Shown in pieces: positions 45,757 to 55,141 of a stretch of 64,000 nt of DNA (positions are counted from its first letter, which is position 1; every line of letters begins with the position of its first letter). This DNA comes from Clostridium frigoris. GTDB lineage: Bacteria > Bacillota > Clostridia > Clostridiales > Clostridiaceae. The DNA lies in assembly GCF_018861865.1 (NCBI RefSeq), contig NZ_JAHLDV010000004.1:96274-160273 (forward strand), in the 5' to 3' direction. The notes beneath the pieces are model-generated. The model worked only from the letters and a program-made list of their open reading frames with translations. It did not search any database and was not told where the DNA came from. The position numbers and the translations under genes were made by a program.

Positions 45757-46018
45757 GTTCTAAAGTGGACCCTGTGTAAAGGACATTTAAAAAAAGAGAC
45801 TTAAATGAAATACCCTCCTGTCATAAATATGATGTGAGGGTATTTTTCTATATGTTAATATGATATTCACCAGTTTTTAAGTAAGCGGCATATTTATTTG
45901 GTGATAATTTTGCTATTTACCATTGATATAGGTCATTGTTGTAATAGTCCATATAATCATCAATCACTAGGTTTAAGTCTAAGATACTATAGCATCTTTC
46001 AAGAGGTAACACCTCCAT
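45757..46018 (-). pseudogene. IS3-family transposase remnant with element end
   Basis: On the minus strand, 46018-45848 reads VIDDYMDYYNNDLYQW, then a stop (45919-45917), then IAKLSPNKYAAYLKTGEY, the typical C-terminus of an IS3/IS150-type orfB with one in-frame stop. Below it come a hairpin (AATACCCTC 45809-45817 with GAGGGTATT 45836-45844) and a segment TGTCCTTTACACAGGGTCCA (revcomp of about 45767-45786) like an IS terminal repeat. The rest of the element is gone. The hairpin may now also end the ATPase transcript. 46020-46600 is AT-rich with no gene. Confidence 0.7.
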
Positions 46019-46600
46019 TAGTTGACCGCATTTTAAACACTTTCCCGGATCTCTGAAAAATTAATAATCATTAATTCTCTATAGGGTAGTTTTACATTGC
46101 CCGCCAAAAGGGTATATTTGGAAATACTTAAATAATGTTCGATAGCCTCAATGTGAAAGTAACTCAATTGCGATTAAAATACCTATTATTGATGTCAGTA
46201 AAACTACTATTTATAGATATAGTAATGTATTTTTTCCATTTTTAAATATATTAATATTGGTACAGAAATAGTAGAAAAGGCTTTAAATAACCATATACAG
46301 TTATTGTGAAACTATAGGTTTTATTATGCGGTTAACTTAATTAGTGATATATTATATGAGATATGCAATATACCCAATGCGATTATCTTTGACTTGTTAT
46401 AAAACATATTATTGTTGCATAATTATGTGGTATTATGATGCAATATTAATATTTACATGTTTGTAAAAAAAAGATGGTAATTCGTTACATACATAGCGCG
46501 TATACACGAGTGAGGACATTTTAGTTACATCATATTATCATGATTTATACATTTATTAATAAGAAAACATAATAAAATTATAAAAAAAATAAATAAAATG

Positions 46601-46638
46601 TTGAATAATTATTCAAAATGATGTATAATTATTCAAAT
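46601..46638 (+). promoter_or_regulatory. Two ArgR (ARG) boxes overlapping the argB promoter
   Basis: TTGAATAATTATTCAA (46601-46616) and ATGTATAATTATTCAAAT (46621-46638) match the ArgR/AhrC operator (palindromic TGAAT-N4-ATTCA type). TTGAAT (46601-46606), a 17-bp spacer and TATAAT (46624-46629) form a SigA promoter inside the boxes, so arginine-bound ArgR would block RNA polymerase directly. Confidence 0.85.
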
Positions 46639-46691
46639 GGTCAAATAGTTATATTATTAGTAAAAATTAAGTATTAGGTTTGGAGGTTACA

Positions 46692-47567
46692 ATGAATATA
46701 TTAAATAATGAATCAAATAAAAAAGATTTTTTGCAAATGAGTAAATATGAGGGTAAAACCTTTGTTATAAAATATGGTGGAAGTATAATGAGCAATGACG
46801 TTGCTAAGGAAGCTTTTGTAGAAGATATAGAGCTTATGACAAAAGCAGGTATAAAAGTTGTTATAGTTCATGGTGGAGGTCCTTTAATTAGCAAGTGGGT
46901 AAAGAAAACTGGTGGTGAAAACAAGTTTGTTAATGGACTTAGAGTTACAAGTAAGGATACTATGGAAATTGTTGAGATGGTATTGTCAGGTAATGTTAAC
47001 AAAAGATTATCTTCAATTTTAAGTCTTAGAGGGTTAAATGCAATAGGTATAAGTGGTAAAGACAGTAATTTAATTCAAGCTAAAAAGAAGTATGTTATAG
47101 AAGATGGCAAAAAAATTGATATAGGTTTTGTTGGAGAAGTTGCAAACATTAATACAAAGGTACTACTTACTTTACTTAAAAATAAGTATATACCAGTTAT
47201 TTCTCCAGTAGGTGTAGGCTCCAAAGGAAATAGTTACAATATAAATGCAGATTATGCAGCAGCGGCTATAAGTGGTGTACTTAAAGCTGAAAAGTTGTTA
47301 ATTATGACAGATATAGATGGCGTATATACAGATATAACTGATCCAACTACACTTTTATCATCAATAACGGTTGCGCAAACTAAAGAATTTATAAACAAGG
47401 GTATGATCTATGGTGGAATGATTCCAAAGCTAGAATGTTGCGTTGCTGCAATTAATAAGGGCGCTAAGAATGTTCATTTAGTAGATGGAAGAAAAAAGCA
47501 TGGTTTATTATTAAATATAATTAAGGATAGTGGAACTAAAATTATAACAGCAAAAGGGGTAATATAA
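46692..47567 (+). CDS. argB: Acetylglutamate kinase
   Basis: 291 residues from the ATG at 46692, which GGAGG precedes by 5 bases; a TTG 12 bases upstream lies in the ribosome site. It phosphorylates N-acetylglutamate in arginine synthesis. The amino-acid-kinase glycine loop is FVIKYGGSIM, with VIVHGGGPLISK and NGLRVTSKDTMEIVEMVLSG as substrate sites and MTDIDGVYTD near the C-terminus. It is the first gene of an argB-argD pair (TAATG overlap) behind ARG boxes. The other arginine genes are not in the window. Confidence 0.95.
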   Translation: MNILNNESNKKDFLQMSKYEGKTFVIKYGGSIMSNDVAKEAFVEDIELMTKAGIKVVIVHGGGPLISKWVKKTGGENKFVNGLRVTSKDTMEIVEMVLSGNVNKRLSSILSLRGLNAIGISGKDSNLIQAKKKYVIEDGKKIDIGFVGEVANINTKVLLTLLKNKYIPVISPVGVGSKGNSYNINADYAAAAISGVLKAEKLLIMTDIDGVYTDITDPTTLLSSITVAQTKEFINKGMIYGGMIPKLECCVAAINKGAKNVHLVDGRKKHGLLLNIIKDSGTKIITAKGVI

Positions 47568-48733
47568 TGGAAGAAAATTGTGTAATGAACACTTACGGAA
47601 GATATGACGTTACTTTTGAGAAAGGCCTTGGTTGTAAGATTTATGACTCAAATGGTCAAGAATATGTGGATTTTGTTTCAGGAGTAGCAGTAAATTGTCT
47701 TGGACATAGTAATCCGGCTATAATAAATGCGATAACTACTCAAAGTAGTAAGCTTATGCAGAGTTCTAATTATTATTGGAATACTCCTCATAAACTACTT
47801 GCAAAAAAATTAATAGATAATTGTGATCACGATAAAGTGTTTTTTTGCAATAGTGGTACAGAAGCTGTAGAGGCTGCACTTAAGATAGCAAGAAAATATG
47901 GATCATTAAAGGACACTAAAGATAAAAACGTGCTCATATATATGGACGAGTCTTTTCATGGTAGAACTATGGGTTCATTATCAGTTACTGGTCAGGAAAA
48001 ATATCAAAAGGATTTCCGTCCATTAATTGGAGGCACACAAAAGGTACAATTTAATGATGTAGAAGATTTAAAAAATAATTTTAATGAGAAGGTATGCACT
48101 GTAATAATAGAACCGATTCAAGGAGAAGGCGGAATAAATATCGCAACAATAGAGTTCTTAAAAGTAGCAAGAGATTTGTGCGATAAATATGATGCTCTAT
48201 TAATTTTTGATGAAGTACAATGTGGTATGGGAAGGCTTGGAAGTCTTTTTGCTTATAAGAAGTTTTCAGTTATTCCTGATGTAATATGTATCGCAAAAGC
48301 TCTCGGTGGTGGTTTCCCAATTGGGGCAACTATTACAAACGTTAAAGCGTCAGCAGCTTTTGTTCCAGGTGATCATGGAAGTACTTTTGGTGGAAATCCA
48401 CTTGCATGCGCAGTAGGTGAGGCTGTTTTAACGGAGCTTGTTGATGGTGGCGTTATAGAAAAAATAGATGATAAATGCATATATATGAAAGAAAGATTAC
48501 TTAAAATAAAAGAGAAATATGGTGTAATAGATGAAATAAAAGGTATAGGTCTATTGATTGGAATAAAAATAAACACAGATACAAAGAAATTTTGTAAATC
48601 TTGTTTTGATAAGAAATTGCTTGTAATTGCAGCTGGTAATAATGTGGTAAGATTACTTCCTCCACTTAACGTAACAAAGGAAGAGATTGATGAAGCATTA
48701 GATATCCTTGAAGTAGTAATATCGGAAATTTAA
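47567..48733 (+). CDS. argD: Acetylornithine aminotransferase
   Basis: 388 residues, PLP-dependent class III aminotransferase. It converts N-acetylglutamate semialdehyde to N-acetylornithine with glutamate. NSGTEAVEAALKIAR binds PLP phosphate, LIFDEVQCGMGRLGS holds the PLP Asp, and AKALGGGFPIG carries the Schiff-base Lys. The length and the segment STFGGNPLACAVG fit ArgD rather than GabT or RocD. Its ATG overlaps the argB stop, so they are translationally coupled. A hairpin terminator lies 10 bp beyond the stop. Confidence 0.94.
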   Translation: MEENCVMNTYGRYDVTFEKGLGCKIYDSNGQEYVDFVSGVAVNCLGHSNPAIINAITTQSSKLMQSSNYYWNTPHKLLAKKLIDNCDHDKVFFCNSGTEAVEAALKIARKYGSLKDTKDKNVLIYMDESFHGRTMGSLSVTGQEKYQKDFRPLIGGTQKVQFNDVEDLKNNFNEKVCTVIIEPIQGEGGINIATIEFLKVARDLCDKYDALLIFDEVQCGMGRLGSLFAYKKFSVIPDVICIAKALGGGFPIGATITNVKASAAFVPGDHGSTFGGNPLACAVGEAVLTELVDGGVIEKIDDKCIYMKERLLKIKEKYGVIDEIKGIGLLIGIKINTDTKKFCKSCFDKKLLVIAAGNNVVRLLPPLNVTKEEIDEALDILEVVISEI

Positions 48734-48742
48734 TGAGTAAAC

Positions 48743-48780
48743 AAAAGCTGCATAGCGAATTCGTTATGTAGCTTTTATTT
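48743..48780 (+). terminator. Terminator between argD and the response-regulator gene
   Basis: AAAAGCTGCATA (48743-48754) pairs with TATGTAGCTTTT (48765-48776) with minor wobble around CGAATTCG, flanked by A and T runs, so it can serve both converging transcripts. Confidence 0.85.
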
Positions 48781-49518
48781 TTAGAAATGTTGTTTCTTGT
48801 TTTGACACCTAAACTGATTTGGTGCTATTCCAACACTTTTAAAAAAAACTTTACTGAAATAGCTTGAATCAACATATCCAACATTTTGTGATATTTCCGT
48901 AATATTTTTATCTGTATTTAGAAGCAAATCTTTTGCTTTTATTACTCTAAATGATGATAAATAGTTAATAAAATTAATACCAATTTTACTCTTAAAGTAT
49001 CTGCTGAAATATTGTGGGTTAAGATGAACATGAGCTGCAATTGATTGAAGACTTATGTATGTATTATAATTTTCATCAATATACTTCATAGCTTCTTTAA
49101 TTAGGGTATCATCTTGGTTAGCGTTTATGACTCTATCATTTTGCGCATTTATTAAAGATATACTTCTATTAATAGATTCAATTAAATCGTTAGGTCTTAT
49201 GGGTTTCAATAGGTAATCGATTACTTTTATTCTAATTGCACTTTGAGTAAAAGCAAAATCATCGTAAGCAGATAAAATGATTGTATGTACATTTGGTAAA
49301 AATTTAATTATTTCTTTTTGAGCTTCAAGGCCGTTAAGTTCAGGCATTTCCACATCCATTAAAATAATGTCGGGTGCGCTTTTTTTAGCCATTTTAATAG
49401 CTTCTAAGCCACTTTTAGCTTCACCACAAATATTAATACAACTTAGTTTATCTTCAATGATGTATCTAAGCGCTCGTCTTTCAATATTTTCATCTTCTAC
49501 TATTAGTAAATTGTGCAT
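48781..49518 (-). CDS. AraC-type response regulator
   Basis: 245 residues: receiver domain (about 1-125) with acidic VEDE at 7-10, phospho-acceptor Asp55 in LMDVEMP, and Lys in LLKPIRP; then two AraC helix-turn-helix repeats (about 140-240; ITEISQNVGYVDSSYFSKVFFKSVG). It starts 3 bp after the kinase gene, forming a two-component system of the YesMN type. The pair diverges from the pdu operon, so it probably activates that operon on sensing the diol. AGGGAGG lies before the ATG. Confidence 0.93.
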   Translation of the reverse strand: MHNLLIVEDENIERRALRYIIEDKLSCINICGEAKSGLEAIKMAKKSAPDIILMDVEMPELNGLEAQKEIIKFLPNVHTIILSAYDDFAFTQSAIRIKVIDYLLKPIRPNDLIESINRSISLINAQNDRVINANQDDTLIKEAMKYIDENYNTYISLQSIAAHVHLNPQYFSRYFKSKIGINFINYLSSFRVIKAKDLLLNTDKNITEISQNVGYVDSSYFSKVFFKSVGIAPNQFRCQNKKQHF

Positions 49519-49521
49519 TAG

Positions 49522-50751
49522 TTAGACCTCCCTTTTATCTAATTTAATACAAGGAACATTTATTGTAGCGGTAGTTCCAGTTTCTTTAGAATTCTTAAGG
49601 TTAATGCCATATTTAGGACCAAAGAAGTGTTTAATTCTGCTGTCTACATTTTTAATTCCTAGACCAGTAAGGTTCTCATAAGAGTTTTCAACTGCAAAAA
49701 TTGTTTTAAGTCTGTCTTCATCAATTCCAATGCCATTATCAAATACTTCAATTGTGAGATAACTATTATTAAAATTTTTACCAATTATTTTAACTTTTCC
49801 ATTGATCGTCATGTTTTTAAGACCATGAATTATTGAGTTTTCTACTAATGGTTGAAGGGTCATTACAGGAATTTTAAAGTTGAGTATTGAAGGATCAATA
49901 TCTATTTCGTAATCAAATCTATCACCAAATCTTGTCTTTTGAATATAAAAATACTTTTTAATATTAGTTATTTCTGAATCTATAGTAACCATGTTATCTG
50001 AATTTTTAAGACTATATCTTAACAGGTCAGAGATTGCATAAATGAGATTTTCGGTATCAGGTGCATTTTCCATTAAAGCCATTCTTGCAATAGTGTTTAG
50101 CGTATTATAAAGAAAATGGGGATTAATTTGAGCTTGAAGCGCTTTGATTTCCATATTTTTAAGAAGTTCCGTAAGTTTCATTTTTTCTTTTGTTTCTTCC
50201 AAAAGTTCGGATTTTGTAATTGTTGCTATTCCCATCTTAGCGATAAAATTAGAAAAAAGAAAAAGATAATCAGCAGATACTAGAATCTTTTCATAATTAA
50301 CTACTGGAACTTCAGCGAGTGCATCAAATAGAGCATTCTTAGATAGATTAAGCTCACGTGATAATCTACTAACATCTATAATTGATTCATTTTTAAAGTT
50401 TGAACTTGTTACTTGTCCACATAACATAGATCCAAGATAGTTACCGTTTACAATTATTGGTGCTGCAAAATCAATGAGGCCAGTGTGACAGTTATAAATA
50501 ACAGGCTTACCTGCCTGCATTGCAGTTGTTCCACCAACTGAATCACAATGTTTACAACGTTTATAGCCTTCTGCGCTGCTTCTAATTAAGCTGCACCATT
50601 TAGTAAAATAACTGGCGGGTACAACAGGTGTTCCATCCCCATCAACTGTTACAGTGGAAAGTCCAACTATTTTTGCAAATTTATCTTGAATATCTTTAAG
50701 AGAGGATACATCGATAATTTCTTTGAGTTTATACTTGGGATTTGTTATCAT
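49522..50751 (-). CDS. PocR-domain sensor histidine kinase
   Basis: 409 residues. The N-terminal PocR sensory domain (about 10-175) holds the conserved Cys-rich patch (KWCSLIRSSAEGYKRCKHC) and YNCHTGLIDFAAPI. A coiled linker (about 180-205), a LytS/YesM-type His_kinase segment with the phospho-His in ALQAQINPHFLYNTLN, and an HATPase domain (VENSIIHGL, GIGIDED, GLGIKNVDSRI) follow. No membrane helix is present, so it senses an internal ligand. PocR domains bind small diols such as 1,2-propanediol; here the domain drives a kinase rather than being fused to the AraC protein. Confidence 0.92.
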   Translation of the reverse strand: MITNPKYKLKEIIDVSSLKDIQDKFAKIVGLSTVTVDGDGTPVVPASYFTKWCSLIRSSAEGYKRCKHCDSVGGTTAMQAGKPVIYNCHTGLIDFAAPIIVNGNYLGSMLCGQVTSSNFKNESIIDVSRLSRELNLSKNALFDALAEVPVVNYEKILVSADYLFLFSNFIAKMGIATITKSELLEETKEKMKLTELLKNMEIKALQAQINPHFLYNTLNTIARMALMENAPDTENLIYAISDLLRYSLKNSDNMVTIDSEITNIKKYFYIQKTRFGDRFDYEIDIDPSILNFKIPVMTLQPLVENSIIHGLKNMTINGKVKIIGKNFNNSYLTIEVFDNGIGIDEDRLKTIFAVENSYENLTGLGIKNVDSRIKHFFGPKYGINLKNSKETGTTATINVPCIKLDKREV

Positions 50752-50789
50752 AATATTTCTCCTTTATAAGAAGTTTTAATAACATTAAC

Positions 50790-50898
50790 TATATAGTAAG
50801 TATATTACCATCATTTATAATAAAAATATACACTATCTATCATAGAAACATACTACATTTAACATAATGAAAATATATTACCACTAATTATATAGTAA
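50790..50898. promoter_or_regulatory. Repeated motifs in the pdu divergent intergenic region
   Basis: TATATAGTAA occurs at 50790-50799 and 50889-50898, and TATATTACCA at 50801-50810 and 50874-50883. The two pairs lie in mirrored order about 75 bp apart. They are candidate sites for the AraC-type response regulator. A poor promoter, TTGACA (50970) and TATAAT (50997) with an overlong 21-bp spacer, precedes pduA and would need such an activator. Confidence 0.45.
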
Positions 50899-51031
50899 TA
50901 ATAATACCTAAGAATGTCAAAATATTTCGTAAATATAAAATCAATATTATACTTAAATAGCACAATATATTGACATCAAAAAGTGTGAAAATTCAGTATA
51001 ATAAAGATATAAAATAAATGGAGGTGTTTTT

Positions 51032-51319
51032 ATGGGACAAGAATCATTAGGAATGATAGAGACAAAAGGTTTGATTGGTGCAATAGAGGCAGCAGATTCA
51101 ATGGTTAAAGCTGCAAATGTAGTTCTTATAGGTTATGAGAAAATAGGTTCAGGACTAGTTACTGTTATGGTTAGAGGAGATGTTGGAGCTGTTAAAGCTG
51201 CTACTGATGCTGGCGCCGCAGCTGCAAAAAGAGTTGGAGAAGTTATATCAGTTCATGTAATTCCAAGACCTCACACAGATGTTGAAAAAATATTGCCTAA
51301 ATATCCAGTTTCAGAATAA
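51032..51319 (+). CDS. pduA: Microcompartment hexameric shell protein PduA/PduJ
   Basis: 95 residues, a single BMC domain. It starts [24 protein letters not shown] and contains [16 protein letters not shown] and [17 protein letters not shown], all typical of PduA/PduJ. It forms hexagonal sheets whose small pores admit diol and hold back aldehyde. GGAGG precedes the ATG. It is the first gene of the pdu operon, so it marks the promoter side. PduA and PduJ cannot be told apart by eye; only one such gene is in the window. Confidence 0.95.
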   Translation: MGQESLGMIETKGLIGAIEAADSMVKAANVVLIGYEKIGSGLVTVMVRGDVGAVKAATDAGAAAAKRVGEVISVHVIPRPHTDVEKILPKYPVSE

Positions 51320-51339
51320 ATAGTGAGAGGTTGATGTAA

Positions 51340-52221
51340 ATGAATACACAGCTAATTGAAAAAGTTTATGAAGAGGTTAGACGTAAAATTGCTAGCGGAG
51401 AAATAAAACCGAATAATATTGAAGTGGCAGTTAAAGAAATTGCAAATTGTGAGAATGAAAGTAAAGTTAAAAATGAAGTTATAGAGATTGAGGAAGTTAA
51501 GAAAGTTAAAAAGGAGGGGAAATTTATGCAGGCACCAGGATTAACCGAATTTGTTGGAACAGGGATTGGAGATACAATTGGTTTAGTTATTGCAAACATA
51601 GATTCAGCACTTCATGAAGCAATGGGAATTGATAAGAAATTCCATTCAATAGGGATTATAGGAGCAAGAACCGGAGCAGGTCCACAAATAATGGCGGCTG
51701 ATGAGGCAGTTAAAGCTACCAACACTGAAATCGTTTCAATTGAACTTCCAAGAGATACAAAAGGCGGAGCTGGTCATGGTTGTCTTATAATATTTGGAGC
51801 TGAGGATGTTTCAGATGCAAGGCGTGCTGTTGAAGTTACATTAAAAGAACTTCCTAGAACTTTTGGTGATGTTTATGGTAATGATGCAGGACATCTTGAA
51901 ATGCAGTATAGTGCAAGAGCTAGTTTAGCAATAGAAAAAGCCTTTGGCGCACCTGTTGGGAAGGCTTTTGGATTAGTTATTGGAGCACCTGCAGCAATAG
52001 GAGTTATGATGGCAGATACTGCTGTTAAAACTGCAAATGTAGAAATAGTTGCTTATTCAAGCCCATCTAAGGGCACATCACATTCAAATGAAGTTATTCT
52101 TGCAATAACTGGAGATTCAGGAGCAGTAAGGCAAGCAGTAATAGCAGGAAGAGAAGTAGGAAAGAAACTTTTAAATGCGTTAGGTGATGAACCAACTTCA
52201 ACTACCGAACCGTACATTTAA
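51340..52221 (+). CDS. pduB: Microcompartment trimeric shell protein PduB, with internal PduB' start
   Basis: 293 residues: an N-terminal amphipathic helix (MNTQLIEKVYEEVRRKIASG) and charged linker, then tandem BMC domains (about 75-180 and 185-285). A very strong ribosome site AAGGAGGGG (51511-51519) sits before an internal ATG at 51526 (residue 63, MQAPGLTEFVGTG), giving the short form PduB'. Salmonella also makes both forms; the long N-terminus links shell to enzyme core. Conserved features around AMGIDKKFHSIGIIGARTGAG support the call. Confidence 0.95.
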   Translation: MNTQLIEKVYEEVRRKIASGEIKPNNIEVAVKEIANCENESKVKNEVIEIEEVKKVKKEGKFMQAPGLTEFVGTGIGDTIGLVIANIDSALHEAMGIDKKFHSIGIIGARTGAGPQIMAADEAVKATNTEIVSIELPRDTKGGAGHGCLIIFGAEDVSDARRAVEVTLKELPRTFGDVYGNDAGHLEMQYSARASLAIEKAFGAPVGKAFGLVIGAPAAIGVMMADTAVKTANVEIVAYSSPSKGTSHSNEVILAITGDSGAVRQAVIAGREVGKKLLNALGDEPTSTTEPYI

Positions 52222-52244
52222 ATTAAGGATGGAGGGTTGATATT

Positions 52245-53909
52245 ATGAAAAGATCAAAAAGATTTGAAGCGTTAGAAAAAAGAGAAGTTAATAAGGATGG
52301 TTTTGTACAAGATTGGCCAGATGTAGGTCTTATTGCAATGGATGGTCCCAATGACCCTAAATCTAGCTTGAAAATTGATAATGGTAAAATTGTTGAAATG
52401 GATGGAAAGAAAAGAGCTGATTTTGACTTTATAGATATTTTCCTTGCAGATCATTCTATAAACCTTGGCGATGCAGAAAAATCAATGGCAATAAGTTCGC
52501 TTGAAATTGCTAGGATGCTTACAGATATAAATGTTCCTAGAGCAAAAATTGTAACTATTGCTACATCAATTACACCTGCAAAATTAGTTGAGGTTGTAGA
52601 TCATTTAAATGTTGTTGAAATGATGATGGCACTACAAAAAATGAGAGCAAGAAAAACGCCATCTAATCAATGCCACATTACAAATGTAAAAGATAATCCA
52701 ATTCTGATTGCGGCTGATGCTGCAGAGGCAGCTTTAAGAGGTTTTGATGAAATGGAAACTACAGTTGCTGTAACTAGATATGCACCGTTTAATGCACTTG
52801 GATTGCTAATAGGAGCACAAGTAGGAAGAGGTGGAATATTAACTCAATGCGCTCTCGAAGAAGCAACAGAACTTAAACTTGGAATGCTTGGTTATACAGC
52901 ATATGCTGAGACTATATCAGTTTATGGTACAGAGCAAGTGTTTACTGATGGAGATGATACTCCTTGGTCAAAGGCTTTTCTTGCATCCGCATATGCATCC
53001 CGTGGACTTAAAATGAGATTTACGTCTGGTACTGGTTCGGAAGTTTTAATGGGCTATGCTGAAGGTAAATCAATGCTCTATCTTGAAGCAAGATGCATAA
53101 TGATTACAAAAGGTGCTGGAGTTCAAGGACTTCAAAATGGTTCTATAAGTTGTATTGGTATACCGGCAGCTGTTTCAGGTGGAATAAGAGCTGTACTTGC
53201 AGAAAATCTAATAACTTCAATGCTTGACATGGAAGTTGCATCAGGAAATGATCAAACATTTACACATTCACCAATAAGAAAAACTGCTAGGACTATGATG
53301 CAATTCCTTCCTGGTACAGATTTTATATTTTCAGGATATAGCGGAGTTCCTAATTATGATAACATGTTTGCAGGTTCTAACTTTGATGTTGATGATTATG
53401 ATGACTATCTTGTACTTCAAAGAGATTTAAAGGTTGATGGAGGGCTCAAACCAGTAAAAGAAGCAGATGCAATTGCTGTTAGAAACAAGGCTGCTAAAGT
53501 GCTTCAAGGAGTATTTAAAGAAATGGGATTACCACAAATAACTGATGAAGAAGTTGAAGCCGTAACATATGCTCATGGAAGCAAGGATATTCCAAACAGA
53601 AATGTTGTAGAGGATTTAAAAGCTGCTCAAAGCATACTTAAAAAAGGAATTACAGTTCTTGAAGTAGTTAAAGCTCTTTCAAAGAGTGGTAATGAAGAGA
53701 TTGCAGAGAGAGTTCTAAGCTTAGTTAAACAAAGAATTGCTGGAGATTATTTGCATACCTCATCTATTTTTGACGATAAATTCAATGTAATTACCGCAGT
53801 AAACGATCCTAATGATTATATGGGACCAGGAACTGGGTATAGGCTTGAGGGAGCAAGATGGGATGAAATCAAAAACATTAATCAGGCTCTTGATCCTAAT
53901 AAAATGTAG
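52245..53909 (+). CDS. pduC: Propanediol/glycerol dehydratase large subunit PduC
   Basis: 554 residues, the standard length of the B12-dependent diol dehydratase alpha subunit. It begins MKRSKRFEALEKREVNKDGF, with MMMALQKMRARKTPSNQCH, a GAQVGRGGILTQCALEEA stretch and SGTGSEVLMG, all strongly conserved. With PduD and PduE it converts 1,2-propanediol to propionaldehyde (or glycerol to 3-hydroxypropionaldehyde) by a radical mechanism inside the shell. Sequence alone does not separate diol from glycerol preference. GGAGGG precedes the ATG. Confidence 0.96.
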   Translation: MKRSKRFEALEKREVNKDGFVQDWPDVGLIAMDGPNDPKSSLKIDNGKIVEMDGKKRADFDFIDIFLADHSINLGDAEKSMAISSLEIARMLTDINVPRAKIVTIATSITPAKLVEVVDHLNVVEMMMALQKMRARKTPSNQCHITNVKDNPILIAADAAEAALRGFDEMETTVAVTRYAPFNALGLLIGAQVGRGGILTQCALEEATELKLGMLGYTAYAETISVYGTEQVFTDGDDTPWSKAFLASAYASRGLKMRFTSGTGSEVLMGYAEGKSMLYLEARCIMITKGAGVQGLQNGSISCIGIPAAVSGGIRAVLAENLITSMLDMEVASGNDQTFTHSPIRKTARTMMQFLPGTDFIFSGYSGVPNYDNMFAGSNFDVDDYDDYLVLQRDLKVDGGLKPVKEADAIAVRNKAAKVLQGVFKEMGLPQITDEEVEAVTYAHGSKDIPNRNVVEDLKAAQSILKKGITVLEVVKALSKSGNEEIAERVLSLVKQRIAGDYLHTSSIFDDKFNVITAVNDPNDYMGPGTGYRLEGARWDEIKNINQALDPNKM

Positions 53910-53927
53910 TTAGAGGAGTGATGTTAT

Positions 53928-54596
53928 ATGAATGTAATGTCTAATGAAGAATTAATCAAAATTATAACTAATGAGGTTGTTAAAAAATTACAATCGCAAG
54001 ACGATTTACATGAGGAAATAGCGAATAATAAAGTAGATACTTTAAATTCAAAATTAAATCTTATTGAAGTAGGAGAAGCGAAACCAGGAACAAGGCGCGA
54101 TGAAGTTGTTATAGCAGTAGCTCCTGCATTCGGAATTTATCAGACAAAAACTATTGTTGATATTCCACATAATGAAGTACTTAGTGAACTTATGGCAGGA
54201 ATTGAAGAAGAAGGTGTTACTCCAAGAGTTATTAGAGTAACTCGTACATCAGATGTTTGTTTTATGGCGCATGATGCAGCAGTTTTAAGCGGATCAGGAA
54301 TTGGTATTGGCATTCAGTCAAAAGGAACAACTGTTATTCATCAAAAGGACCTTGAAATGTTAGAAAATCTTGAACTTTTTCCACAAGCTCCATTAATTAC
54401 AAGAGAAACTTTTAGAGCAATTGGGAAAAATGCTGCTAAATATGCAAAAGGTGAGTCGCCAGATCCTGTGCCTACATTAAACGATCAGATGGCAAGACCT
54501 AGATATCAAGCAAAGGCAGCAGTTCTTCATATCAAGGAAACACAGCATGTTGTGCTAAATGCAAAACCTATGCAGCTTAAAGTTGTATTTAAGTAA
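53928..54596 (+). CDS. pduD: Propanediol dehydratase medium subunit PduD
   Basis: 222 residues. The first 18 residues ([18 protein letters not shown]) form the amphipathic helix that targets diol dehydratase to the shell interior. The rest is the beta subunit domain ([54 protein letters not shown]). It binds adenosylcobalamin together with PduC. GAGGAG lies before the ATG, 18 bp after pduC. Confidence 0.96.
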   Translation: MNVMSNEELIKIITNEVVKKLQSQDDLHEEIANNKVDTLNSKLNLIEVGEAKPGTRRDEVVIAVAPAFGIYQTKTIVDIPHNEVLSELMAGIEEEGVTPRVIRVTRTSDVCFMAHDAAVLSGSGIGIGIQSKGTTVIHQKDLEMLENLELFPQAPLITRETFRAIGKNAAKYAKGESPDPVPTLNDQMARPRYQAKAAVLHIKETQHVVLNAKPMQLKVVFK

Positions 54597-54608
54597 GGGG
54601 TGAATTAT

Positions 54609-55118
54609 ATGGATGATAATATGAATATTGAACAAATAGTAAAAGAAGTCATGAAAATGATGAACAATGAACCACAAGAGGTTAAAGTAGCAAGTAATGA
54701 TAATGTTAAGAAATTAACACTTAAAGACTATCCATTAGCAACAAAGAGTAAAGAACTTATTAAAACGAAAAATGGTAAAGGTCTTGACGATATAGATGTT
54801 AAAAGTGTGCTTAGTGGAGATGTTAAACCTGAAGATATAAAAATAACTGCTGAAGTACTTTTATATCAAGCACAAATTGCAGATGAGGTCGGAAGAGTTC
54901 AATTTGGTAAAAATTTAAGAAGAGCTGCTGAAATGGTTATAATTCCTGATGCAAGAGTTCTTGAAATTTATAGTGCACTTAGGCCATTTAGATCTACAAA
55001 GCAGGAGTTACTAGATATTGCAACAGAGCTTGAGAATAAGTATAATGCTACAATAAATGCTACATTAGTAAGAGAAGCCGCTGATGTATATGAAAAGAGA
55101 AGTAGGCTAAAAGTTTAA
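54609..55118 (+). CDS. pduE: Propanediol dehydratase small subunit PduE
   Basis: 169 residues from the ATG at 54609; AGGGG stands at normal distance, while the GTG 9 bases earlier overlaps it. An N-terminal amphipathic helix (MDDNMNIEQIVKEVMKMM) may be a second targeting peptide. The gamma subunit core reads YPLATKSKELIKTKNGKGLDD, AQIADEVGRVQFGKNLRRAAE and the conserved RPFRSTKQEL. It lies between pduD and pduG with short gaps. Confidence 0.95.
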   Translation: MDDNMNIEQIVKEVMKMMNNEPQEVKVASNDNVKKLTLKDYPLATKSKELIKTKNGKGLDDIDVKSVLSGDVKPEDIKITAEVLLYQAQIADEVGRVQFGKNLRRAAEMVIIPDARVLEIYSALRPFRSTKQELLDIATELENKYNATINATLVREAADVYEKRSRLKV

Positions 55119-55141
55119 TGATGATTTAAGAGGTGATTGGT

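Noticed and set aside
45809..45844. Hairpin read as a dedicated terminator of the cation ATPase gene
   Set aside because: It fits better as part of the IS3-family end that adjoins the transposase remnant, though it may act as a terminator now.
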